The position numbers were made by a program, and so were the translations under genes. A stretch of DNA of 64,000 bases from Paenirhodobacter populi (lineage in GTDB: Bacteria; Pseudomonadota; Alphaproteobacteria; Rhodobacterales; Rhodobacteraceae), in NCBI RefSeq assembly GCF_004022215.1, contig NZ_SAUZ01000003.1, positions 186,001-250,000 on the forward strand, given 5' to 3'. Positions 26,472-33,678 of this stretch are shown here, piece after piece. The notes below the pieces were generated by a model that was not told where the DNA came from, searched no databases, and saw only the letters and a list, made by a program, of their open reading frames with translations. Position 1 is the stretch's first letter. The number at the start of each line of letters is the position of its first letter.

Positions 26472-27568
26472 AGGGACGACTCCTTGAGGGCTTTGATTGC
26501 GGGGGCGACGGCGGGCGGGATGCCGGCCGTCGCGGGAAACAGGCGCCCGGCTTCGGGGCGCAGGTGGATGCGCGCGCCCGCCCGCAGCGGCGGCGCAAGG
26601 CGGCGGGCGATCTCGATCTCTGGTTCGGCGCTGGTCAGGTCATCCTTCAGCCGCAGGCGCAGGAGCGCCCCGGTCGAGGTGACATCGGCTACGGTGAACC
26701 GGCCCTGCGGGTCCGGCACCGGGGTGATGTCGGTCGGGCGCAGGAACAGCATCGCCGGGCCGTCGGCCATCGCCACCCGCGGCAGCGACGCGGTATCCAG
26801 CCCCGGCGCCCCGGCCCGCCCGGCATGCAGCGTCACCGGCAGTTCGACCGTCATGCCAAGGAAGCGCGCCACGAAGGGCGTGGCCGGATGGTCGTGGATT
26901 TCCTCGGGGCGGCCAACCTGCTCGATCCGGCCCGCACCCATGACGACGACGCGATCGGCCAGTTCGAAGGCCTCTTCCTGATCGTGGGTCACGAAGATCG
27001 TGGTCGAGCCCGCCTGTTGCAGCACCTCGCGCAGCCAGCGGCGCAGATCGCGGCGGACCTGCGCGTCGAGCGCCCCGAAGGGTTCATCGAGCAACAGCAG
27101 CTCCGGCGCGATCGCCATCGCCCGGCCAAGCGCCACCCGCTGCCGCTGTCCGCCCGACAGCTCCGCCGGGAAACGGTCGGCAAGCTGCGGGATCTGCAGG
27201 AATTGCAGCAGCTCGGTCACCTTTCCGGCGATGGCGGCGGGGGCGGGGCGGGTGTCGCGCGGCCGCACGGTCAGGCCAAAGGCGATATTATCGCGCACCG
27301 TCATATGCGGAAACAGCGCGTAGTTCTGAAAGACGAAACCGATGCGGCGATCCTGCGCCTTCTTCTGCAGCCAGTCCTCGCCGTTGACCTCAAGCACTCC
27401 GGCATCGGGCCAGTCGAGCCCGGCGATGATCTTCAGCAGCGTGGTCTTCCCCGATCCCGAAGGGCCGAGCAGCGCCACCAGTTCGCCCTTTTCCACGGAC
27501 AGGTCGATGCCGCGCAGCACCTCGGTCTCGCCGAAGCGGCGGGTCAGATGGGCAATGGTGATGGTCAT
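26468..27568 (-). CDS. cysA: Sulfate/thiosulfate import ATPase CysA
   Basis: The protein has 366 residues. The ATPase domain (1-235) has GPSGSGKTT (Walker A), LSGGQRQRVALGRA (signature), LLLLDEPFGALD (Walker B) and FVTHDQEEA (H-loop). A C-terminal TOBE-like regulatory region follows. It energises sulfate uptake. It is the first gene of the operon cysA-sbp-cysT-cysW, with an AT-rich promoter-proximal stretch at 27653-27670. Confidence 0.96.
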   Translation of the reverse strand: MTITIAHLTRRFGETEVLRGIDLSVEKGELVALLGPSGSGKTTLLKIIAGLDWPDAGVLEVNGEDWLQKKAQDRRIGFVFQNYALFPHMTVRDNIAFGLTVRPRDTRPAPAAIAGKVTELLQFLQIPQLADRFPAELSGGQRQRVALGRAMAIAPELLLLDEPFGALDAQVRRDLRRWLREVLQQAGSTTIFVTHDQEEAFELADRVVVMGAGRIEQVGRPEEIHDHPATPFVARFLGMTVELPVTLHAGRAGAPGLDTASLPRVAMADGPAMLFLRPTDITPVPDPQGRFTVADVTSTGALLRLRLKDDLTSAEPEIEIARRLAPPLRAGARIHLRPEAGRLFPATAGIPPAVAPAIKALKESSL

Positions 27569-27652
27569 CGGGCGTCTCCTGCAGTCAGGGCGCGACCCTA
27601 CGGGTGAAGCGATGCGGGGACAAGGAAAGGGAACGGGTCATTTCCGCCCGAG

Positions 27653-27670
27653 GAGAATAATATTTTTCTC
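27653..27670 (-). promoter_or_regulatory. AT-rich dyad in the cysA promoter region
   Basis: GAGAA (27653-27657) and TTCTC (27666-27670) flank an 8-base AT-rich centre, a striking AT island in GC-rich DNA about 85 bases upstream of cysA. On the minus strand it reads AATATTATTC, which can serve as a -10 region. A sulfur-responsive LysR-type activator such as CysB or Cbl would be a natural candidate, but none is encoded nearby. Confidence 0.4.
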
Positions 27671-27676
27671 GAAAAC

Positions 27677-27689
27677 CGCCTGTGGCGGA
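27677..27689 (-). terminator. Short terminator of the FAD/NAD(P)-binding gene
   Basis: On the minus strand CCGCC-ACA-GGCGG is followed directly by TTTTC, nine bases after the stop codon at 27698. The stem is only five pairs but the T-run is good. Confidence 0.55.
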
Positions 27690-27697
27690 ATGATATG

Positions 27698-29122
27698 CTA
27701 CCATCGCCTGTCGATGCCCATGGAGACAGAGGAATCGTTCCCCAAAGCCGCCGTTTGCAGGATCCCCGGCGCGATGGCGGCGACCTGTTCGCGGATGTCC
27801 GGCACGGCGGTGATTTCCCAGAACGCCGCGCGCGAGACCGGACCGATCGCCCGGATCCGCTGCGAGGGCACGCCGTCGCGGGCGATCAGGCGGCAGTCGT
27901 CATCGACATCGAGCCCGATCCGCAGCGGATCGACCCGCCCCTGCCCGCTCCGGATCAGGTCGCGGATCACCGGCGTGGCGTGGCGTTCGGGATCGTGGCG
28001 GATGCCGCGGCAGTCCAGAATGGCCTCGGCCGCCAGCGTGACCGGCGCGCCGACGCGGCGCAGGTGGATCAGGGCGCGGATCTCGCCGCGATTGCCGCGG
28101 GTCGCGCCGCGAAAGGTGCCGCGCTCGATCACCAGCCGCCCGGCGGCGATCGCCTCGTCGATCCGGTCGGCCGAGGCGGGCGGGATGCGGTGGCGATGCA
28201 GTTCCCACCACAGGACGGCGTGGCGCAGGAAGCGGGCGCGGGCGTCAGGCGGCAGATGTTTCCAGATCAGCGCGGCATGGACGCGGATGCCATCCACCGC
28301 ATCGCGCCATGTGCCGCCCGCCGCCTCGGCCCGCGCGGCCAGCCGCCGCACCCACCGCCACAGCACCGACACCGGCGCGCCAAGCGGCACCTGTTCGGGC
28401 AGGATGTCCAGCGGCCGGGTCGGCGCATGGCGGCGCGGCAACTGCCCGCGTCGCGACACCGCAAGGATCGGCCCGGTATGGCCGGATTTCAGCAGGGACA
28501 GCACCTGATCGACCATCGACAGGCCCGATCCGACGATCACCACCCGGCCCTCCGGCGCGATGCCCCGCACCGGGGTCCAGGCGCCGGTGACCAGCCCCTC
28601 GGGATCCGGGCCGGGCAGGACATGGCCCGTCGCCAGAACCGCCTGCGCGCCGCCGATCCGGCCGCCGTCGTCCAGCGTGGCGACCACGCCGTCCGCCTGT
28701 TCCTCAAGCGCGAGGCAATCCCGGCTCAGCCATGTCAGCCGTTCCGAGGCCCGGTGCCACGGCGCAAGCAGATCGTTCAGATAGGCGCCATAGGTCGCGC
28801 GCCCGACGAAACTGTCCCCGTCGCGGTCGCGCGTCTCGGGCCGCGCCCGCAACCAGTCGAGGAAATGCTCCGGCGCCTCGGGAAAGGCGCTCATGTTGCG
28901 CACGCGGGTGTTCAGCAGATGGTCGGGATCCGTCGTGGAATAGGCGATACCGCAGCCGGGGGGATTGCGCCCCTCGATCAGGACGACCTGAGCCTGCGGA
29001 TCGTCGCGCAGCAACCGGACGGCCATCAGCACGCCACTGGCGCCGCCGCCGATCACCAGAATGCGCCCCCCGGCGGCGGGGCGCCCGACGCGGGGCGTGG
29101 ACAGATGGGAAAGGTCTTGCAT
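27698..29122 (-). CDS. FAD/NAD(P)-binding oxidoreductase (PF13454-like)
   Basis: The protein has 474 residues from the ATG at 29122. It has an FAD Rossmann motif RILVIGGGASGVLMAVRLL near residue 20 and a second nucleotide-binding motif GRVVIVGSGLSMVDQVLSLL in the middle. The segment GCGIAYSTTDPDHLLNTRVRNMSAF is characteristic of the NAD_binding_9 family, which includes YdhS-like proteins. The reaction is unknown. It is transcribed away from ahpC across a 274-base intergenic region that contains the OxyR site, and towards cysA, ending at a small terminator. Confidence 0.82.
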   Translation of the reverse strand: MQDLSHLSTPRVGRPAAGGRILVIGGGASGVLMAVRLLRDDPQAQVVLIEGRNPPGCGIAYSTTDPDHLLNTRVRNMSAFPEAPEHFLDWLRARPETRDRDGDSFVGRATYGAYLNDLLAPWHRASERLTWLSRDCLALEEQADGVVATLDDGGRIGGAQAVLATGHVLPGPDPEGLVTGAWTPVRGIAPEGRVVIVGSGLSMVDQVLSLLKSGHTGPILAVSRRGQLPRRHAPTRPLDILPEQVPLGAPVSVLWRWVRRLAARAEAAGGTWRDAVDGIRVHAALIWKHLPPDARARFLRHAVLWWELHRHRIPPASADRIDEAIAAGRLVIERGTFRGATRGNRGEIRALIHLRRVGAPVTLAAEAILDCRGIRHDPERHATPVIRDLIRSGQGRVDPLRIGLDVDDDCRLIARDGVPSQRIRAIGPVSRAAFWEITAVPDIREQVAAIAPGILQTAALGNDSSVSMGIDRRW

Positions 29123-29268
29123 CGCAGTCTCCTTCGCTCCGTGGCATCCGGTCCTGCAAGAATATCGACCTTTTCCATCGTCTTTAAACGCGAATTTCGG
29201 CCCCGCGATGGAAGGGATTTCTCTTTCGGGCCGGCGAAACAGCAGGAATGGCGCGCGGCGGCGAATCG

Positions 29269-29334
29269 ATAGCTGTTGACTATCGAAACACACCGATCAA
29301 TCAATTTCACAGATGCAGGTGCAGAAACTATGCT
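29269..29334 (+). promoter_or_regulatory. OxyR binding site and sigma-70 promoter of ahpC
   Basis: ATAG-N7-CTAT (29269-29283) matches the OxyR half-site, and two weaker quarter-sites follow at the correct seven-base spacing (CACC 29291, CAAT 29302). The -35 TTCACA (29306-29311) begins immediately after, and the -10 TATGCT (29329-29334) follows a 17-base spacer. This is the expected layout for OxyR contacting RNA polymerase. The oxyR gene itself lies downstream of ahpF. Confidence 0.8.
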
Positions 29335-29396
29335 GCATTGCGGAAGCGGGGGCGAGTCGCCCCTGCCCGTCACAGAAACAGAGCGAGGATCCCCCC

Positions 29397-29960
29397 ATGG
29401 CCCTGATCAACACCAAGATCAAACCCTTTGCCGCCAAGGCCTACAAGCAAGGCAAGTTCGTCGACGTCACCGATGCCGATGTCGCCGGCAAATGGGCTGT
29501 GTTCTTCTTCTATCCCGCCGACTTCACCTTCGTCTGCCCGACCGAGCTGGGCGATCTGGCCGACTACTACCCGGAACTGCAAAAGCTGGGCGTCGAAGTG
29601 TTCTCGGTCTCGACCGACACGCATTTCACCCACAAGGCGTGGCATGACAGCTCCGACACCATCGGCAAGATCGACTATGCGATGATCGGCGACCCGACGC
29701 AGGAAATCAGCCGCAACTTCGAGGTCCTGCGCGAAGGCGAAGGCCTTGCCGACCGCGGCACCTTCGTCGTCGATCCGGACGGCGTGATCCAGGCGATGGA
29801 AATCACCGCCGAGGGCATCGGCCGCGACGCCTCGGAGCTGGTGCGCAAGATCAAGGCGGCGATCTACATCCGCAACCATCCGGGCGAAGTCTGCCCGGCG
29901 AAGTGGAAGGAAGGCGAACAGACGCTCGCCCCGTCCTTCGATCTGGTCGGCAAGATCTGA
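29397..29960 (+). CDS. ahpC: Alkyl hydroperoxide reductase peroxiredoxin AhpC
   Basis: The protein has 187 residues, a typical 2-Cys peroxiredoxin. The peroxidatic cysteine is Cys47 in [10 protein letters not shown] and the resolving cysteine is Cys166 in [10 protein letters not shown]. It reduces hydrogen and organic peroxides in the cytoplasm and is recycled by AhpF. The start is the ATG at 29397; upstream in-frame codons overlap the promoter. The gene is preceded by a well-formed OxyR-dependent promoter and followed by a 10-bp hairpin before ahpF. Confidence 0.98.
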   Translation: MALINTKIKPFAAKAYKQGKFVDVTDADVAGKWAVFFFYPADFTFVCPTELGDLADYYPELQKLGVEVFSVSTDTHFTHKAWHDSSDTIGKIDYAMIGDPTQEISRNFEVLREGEGLADRGTFVVDPDGVIQAMEITAEGIGRDASELVRKIKAAIYIRNHPGEVCPAKWKEGEQTLAPSFDLVGKI

Positions 29961-29970
29961 TCCGCTACTG

Positions 29971-29993
29971 GCAGGCACCGGTCCGGTGCCTGC
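29971..29993 (+). terminator. Intercistronic hairpin between ahpC and ahpF
   Basis: A perfect 10-bp stem GCAGGCACCG / CGGTGCCTGC with a GTC loop lies 10 bases after the ahpC stop. No T-run follows. It probably acts as a partial attenuator or 3'-end stabiliser so that more AhpC than AhpF is made. Confidence 0.6.
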
Positions 29994-30043
29994 GCCCCCT
30001 CCGCGGGCAATCCTCCCCTCCCCCCATCACCGGAGACCTCCCC

Positions 30044-31615
30044 ATGCTCGACGCAAATATCAAGTCCCAGCTCAAGACCTATCTGGAGCGGCTGACGCGC
30101 CCTGTGGTGATCGTCGCCTCGCCCAACGACACCCCGAAATCCACCGAGATGATGGCGCTTCTGGACGATATCGCGGGGCTCTCCGACAAGGTTTCCGTCG
30201 AAACGACCGGCACCGCGGAACGCCGCCCGTCCTTCGCGCTGACCTCGCCCGGGCAGGACATCCACCTGACCTTCGCCGGGCTGCCGATGGGACATGAATT
30301 CACCTCGCTGGTGCTGGCGCTGCTGCAAACCGGCGGCTACCCGCCGAAGGTGGAACAGGAAATCGTCAACCAGATCCGCGATCTGCAGGGCGATTTCACC
30401 TTTGAAACCTATTTCTCGCAGTCCTGCCAGAACTGCCCCGACGTGGTGCAGGCACTGAACCTGATGGCGGTGCTGAACCCGGGCGTGCGCCATGTGGCCA
30501 TCGACGGATCGGACTTCCAGTCCGAGGTCGAGGCGCGGCAGGTCATGTCCGTTCCCACCATCTACCTGAACGGCAAGGTCTTCGGTCAGGGCCGGATGGG
30601 GCTGGAAGAGATCCTGTCGAAGATCGACACCTCGGCCGGCGAAAAAGAGGCCGCGAAGCTCGCCGCCAAGGAGGCGTTCGAGGTTCTGGTCATCGGCGGC
30701 GGCCCGGCCGGTGCTGCGGCGGCCGTCTATGCGGCGCGCAAGGGCATCCGCACCGGCGTCGCGGCGGAACGCTTCGGCGGGCAGGTGCTGGACACGATGT
30801 CGATCGAGAACCTGATCTCCGTCCCCCATACCGAAGGGCCGAAGCTGGCGCAGGCGCTGGAAACCCATGTCAGGGAATATGACGTGGACATCATGAACCT
30901 GCAAAAGGCCAAGGGGATCGCCCGCAACGGCGATCTGCTGGAAGTCGCGCTGGAAAGCGGCGCCACGCTGAAGGCGCGGACGGTGATCCTGTCCACCGGC
31001 GCGCGCTGGCGCCAGACCGGCGTTCCCGGTGAGGATCAGTATCGCAACAAGGGCGTGACCTACTGCCCCCACTGCGACGGCCCGCTGTTCAAGGGCAAGC
31101 GCGTCGCGGTGATCGGCGGCGGCAATTCGGGCGTCGAGGCGGCGATCGACCTTGCGGGCATCGTCTCCCACGTCACGCTGATCGAATTCGACGGCAAGCT
31201 GCGCGCCGACGAGGTGCTGCAACGCAAGCTGCGCTCGCTGCCGAACGTCGAGATCATCACCTCGGCCCAGACGACCGAGGTGAAGGGCGACGGATCGAAG
31301 GTCACCGGCCTCGTCTACAAGGACCGCATCAGCGGCGACATCCGCGAGGTTCCGCTGGAAGGCATCTTCGTGCAGATCGGCCTGCTGCCCAACACCGACT
31401 GGCTCAAGGGCCTCGTCGACCTGACCCCGCGCGGCGAGATCGTCATCGATGCGCATGGCGCCACCTCGATGGAGGGTGTCTTTGCCGCGGGCGACTGCAC
31501 GACCGCGCCCTACAAGCAGATCGTGGTGGCGATGGGCGCGGGGGCAACCTCGGCGCTTGCGGCCTTCGACTATCTGATCCGCGCCACGGCCCCGGCCGCG
31601 GAAAAAGCCGCCTGA
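30044..31615 (+). CDS. ahpF: Alkyl hydroperoxide reductase flavoprotein AhpF
   Basis: The protein has 523 residues. An N-terminal double-thioredoxin domain with redox motif CQNC (about 128-131) is followed by a thioredoxin-reductase-like part: FAD motif [19 protein letters not shown], central disulfide CPHC, NAD(P)H motif [17 protein letters not shown] and the C-terminal [13 protein letters not shown] motif. It moves electrons from NADH through FAD and two disulfides to AhpC. It lies 83 bases after ahpC and is cotranscribed from the OxyR promoter. Confidence 0.97.
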   Translation: MLDANIKSQLKTYLERLTRPVVIVASPNDTPKSTEMMALLDDIAGLSDKVSVETTGTAERRPSFALTSPGQDIHLTFAGLPMGHEFTSLVLALLQTGGYPPKVEQEIVNQIRDLQGDFTFETYFSQSCQNCPDVVQALNLMAVLNPGVRHVAIDGSDFQSEVEARQVMSVPTIYLNGKVFGQGRMGLEEILSKIDTSAGEKEAAKLAAKEAFEVLVIGGGPAGAAAAVYAARKGIRTGVAAERFGGQVLDTMSIENLISVPHTEGPKLAQALETHVREYDVDIMNLQKAKGIARNGDLLEVALESGATLKARTVILSTGARWRQTGVPGEDQYRNKGVTYCPHCDGPLFKGKRVAVIGGGNSGVEAAIDLAGIVSHVTLIEFDGKLRADEVLQRKLRSLPNVEIITSAQTTEVKGDGSKVTGLVYKDRISGDIREVPLEGIFVQIGLLPNTDWLKGLVDLTPRGEIVIDAHGATSMEGVFAAGDCTTAPYKQIVVAMGAGATSALAAFDYLIRATAPAAEKAA

Positions 31616-31621
31616 CCCCTT

Positions 31622-31647
31622 TGCCCCGCCTGACATCGGGCGGGGCA
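31622..31647 (+). terminator. Hairpin after ahpF
   Basis: TGCCCCGCC / GGCGGGGCA forms a 9-bp stem with an 8-base loop, beginning six bases after the ahpF stop. Only ATT follows, so termination is likely partial and may allow read-through into oxyR. Confidence 0.55.
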
Positions 31648-31659
31648 TTCGCCTATATT

Positions 31660-31679
31660 GGCCTCATCCAGATGAGGCC
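31660..31679 (+). promoter_or_regulatory. Perfect dyad over the oxyR ribosome-binding region
   Basis: GGCCTCAT-CCAG-ATGAGGCC is an 8-bp perfect inverted repeat ending four bases before the oxyR ATG (31684). As RNA it would bury the only GAGG-like ribosome-binding sequence; as DNA it could be an autoregulatory operator. A TATATT -10-like box (31654-31659) lies just in front. Confidence 0.5.
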
Positions 31680-31683
31680 CGGC

Positions 31684-32589
31684 ATGACCCTGCGTGAACT
31701 GCAATATCTCGTCGCCCTTGCGCGACAGAAGAATTTTCGCCGCGCCGCGGAAATCTGCAACGTCAGCCAGCCCACCCTGTCCACCCAGATCCGCAAGCTG
31801 GAAGAGGAACTCGGTCTCGTTCTGGTCGAACGCGGCACGCGCGAGGCGCTGCTGACCGCCGCCGGGGAGGAAATCGTCGCCCGCGCCCAATGCATCCTGA
31901 ACGAGGCGCAGGACATCCACGCCATCGCCGAACGCCACCGCTCGCCCGAGGCGGGTCGGCTGCGGCTTGGCGTGTTCCCGACGCTCGGCCCCTATCTGCT
32001 GCCCTCGCTGGTGCCCAAGATCGCCGCGCGCTTCCCCAAGCTGGAATTACAGTTGATCGAGGAAAAGAGCGACCAGCTTCTGCAAAAGCTGGCGGTGGGG
32101 CAGCTTGACGCCGCGCTGCTGGCGCTGCCGGTGGGCGATGACACGCTGGAGGTCACGCCGCTGTTCGACGAACCCTTCCTGCTGGCGGTGCCGCCGGGTC
32201 ATCCCTTCACCCTGCGCCCGAATGTCTGTCTGGAGGATATGAACGGGCAGAAGCTGATGTTGTTGGAAGACGGGCATTGCCTGCGCGATCAGGCGATCAG
32301 CCTGTGCCGCCGCTGGGGCGCGGGGGAGACCTCGGGCTTTCGCGCGACGAGCCTCGAGACCCTGCGGCAGATGGTGGCGGCGGGCATGGGCATCACCCTG
32401 ATGCCGATGCTGGCGGCGCGCGGGCCGCTGGCGACGAACGGCAACCTGCGGTTCTTGCCGTTCCGCGAGGATCCGCCGCCCTCGCGGTCGGTCGGCATGG
32501 TCTGGCGGCGCAGTTCCGCCCTGCTGCCGGTGCTGCGCCAGATCGCCCGCATGGCGCGCGATACCGAGCGCGACCTGATCGCCGCATGA
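31684..32589 (+). CDS. oxyR: Hydrogen-peroxide-sensing LysR regulator OxyR
   Basis: The protein has 301 residues. The N-terminal LysR helix-turn-helix (TLRELQYLVALARQKNFRRA, VSQPTLSTQIRKLEEELG) is followed by an effector domain with the two redox cysteines at exactly 199 (LLEDGHCLRDQ) and 208 (ISLC), the same positions as in E. coli OxyR. Oxidation joins them in a disulfide and converts OxyR to an activator. The gene follows ahpC-ahpF in the same direction, and an OxyR site precedes ahpC, so the operon encodes its own sensor. Confidence 0.97.
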   Translation: MTLRELQYLVALARQKNFRRAAEICNVSQPTLSTQIRKLEEELGLVLVERGTREALLTAAGEEIVARAQCILNEAQDIHAIAERHRSPEAGRLRLGVFPTLGPYLLPSLVPKIAARFPKLELQLIEEKSDQLLQKLAVGQLDAALLALPVGDDTLEVTPLFDEPFLLAVPPGHPFTLRPNVCLEDMNGQKLMLLEDGHCLRDQAISLCRRWGAGETSGFRATSLETLRQMVAAGMGITLMPMLAARGPLATNGNLRFLPFREDPPPSRSVGMVWRRSSALLPVLRQIARMARDTERDLIAA

Positions 32590-32616
32590 CAACGGGGCCG
32601 CGGCGCGGCCCCGTTG
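32590..32616. terminator. Bidirectional terminator between oxyR and the outer-membrane gene
   Basis: A perfect 11-bp stem, CAACGGGGCCG / CGGCCCCGTTG, with a CGGCG loop fills the 45-base gap between two convergent genes. It begins at the base after the oxyR stop codon. AAAATG follows on the plus strand, so it is not a classical T-tail, but its position suits both genes. Confidence 0.7.
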
Positions 32617-32634
32617 CGAAAATGTCCCGAAGGA

Positions 32635-33357
32635 TCAGAAGCGGTAGTTCAGACCGATCTTGATATTGCTGAACTTCGGCGTGGCCGGGGTGGAAACGCC
32701 CGCGCCGTCGTTCAGATGGTCCTTGCCATAATTGGCATATTCGTATTCGCCGGTCAGCGACAGGCTGTCGGTCAGCTTGCGTTCGACGCCCAGACCGACG
32801 ATGTAGCCCGTGCGGGAAAAGCTGTCGTCGATATTGGCGGGGCCGAAGAAGCCATCGCCGGTCACCGAATAGTCGAACTTCGCGCGCGAGGCGCCGACGA
32901 TGCCGTAGACCAGCGTCAGGTCATTGACCAGATAGCCGGTCTTGAACCGCAGCGCGAAGGCGTTCTTCAGCTTGGTGCTGCCCTCGTATTCGTCGCTGAA
33001 GTCGTCCTTCACATTGCCGCCCTCGACCGCCAGTTCCGGCCCGAAGACCCAGCTCTGCCGCTGCCAGGTATAGCCCGCGCGCAGCCCCGCATTCGGGCCC
33101 GAAAGCTCGAACTTGCCGATCCGGCCCGAGGCAACGCCATCGCGGTGCAGCGCGACCGTGTCATCACCACCGAACGCATAGCCGATCATCGCACCGACAT
33201 AGGCGCCCTGCCAGTCGCCGACCGGCGCCGGAACGGGCGCGATGACCGGGCTTTCCACGACCGGAATGGAATATCCGGCCGCCTGCGCGGAAAGCGTCAG
33301 CGCCGCGGTCATCGGAACGGTCAGAAGAACGGCATGGGCTTTCTTCCAATAGGTCAT
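32635..33357 (-). CDS. Outer-membrane beta-barrel protein (OmpW/Opa-like 8-strand porin family)
   Basis: The protein has 240 residues from the ATG at 33357, chosen for its GAGGTGG ribosome-binding site. The Sec signal peptide runs to about residue 26 (LTLSAQA). The mature protein has alternating amphipathic strands (GDWQGAYVGAMIGYAFGG; GLRAGYTWQRQSWVFGPELAVEGG; YIVGLGVERKLTDSLSLTGEYEY) and ends in a terminal Phe (IKIGLNYRF), the signal for assembly by the BAM complex. This is the OMP_b-brl family common in alphaproteobacteria. Its role is unknown; small barrels of this type are often structural or adhesive. Confidence 0.85.
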   Translation of the reverse strand: MTYWKKAHAVLLTVPMTAALTLSAQAAGYSIPVVESPVIAPVPAPVGDWQGAYVGAMIGYAFGGDDTVALHRDGVASGRIGKFELSGPNAGLRAGYTWQRQSWVFGPELAVEGGNVKDDFSDEYEGSTKLKNAFALRFKTGYLVNDLTLVYGIVGASRAKFDYSVTGDGFFGPANIDDSFSRTGYIVGLGVERKLTDSLSLTGEYEYANYGKDHLNDGAGVSTPATPKFSNIKIGLNYRF

Positions 33358-33426
33358 GATCCACCTCATTCAATTGTTCCCCGCAGCGAAACATCCGCTC
33401 GCCGCACTGCGAAACAGGTCAATAAC

Positions 33427-33448
33427 AAATGCGTTCATTAACGCATTT
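33427..33448. promoter_or_regulatory. AT-rich perfect dyad in the divergent OMP/kinase region
   Basis: AAATGCGTT-CATT-AACGCATTT is a 9-bp perfect inverted repeat followed by TT. It lies in the 321-base gap 33358-33678, 70 bases from the OMP start and 231 bases from the kinase start. It may be an operator shared by the two genes, or the terminator of an unrecognised small transcript on the plus strand. No gene is seen in the rest of the gap. Confidence 0.45.
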
Positions 33449-33678
33449 TTCGGCCCACGGACGAAGCCAAACCGGACGCGGCAGGAAATTGGTGCTGCAA
33501 GGTGGTCTGAAAGCAACGCTTTCGGCGCCGCGGTGCGGCATGAGGCCGTGAAATGCGCACCGCTGGCGCGTTACGAAAGGAACGCCCCGGTATCTTTGCG
33601 CGTTGGCGTCGCGGGCCATTTCCTTTTCCGATGATCTCATTTCTTATGTTTCACATGCTGGGACAAGGTCGTCATACC

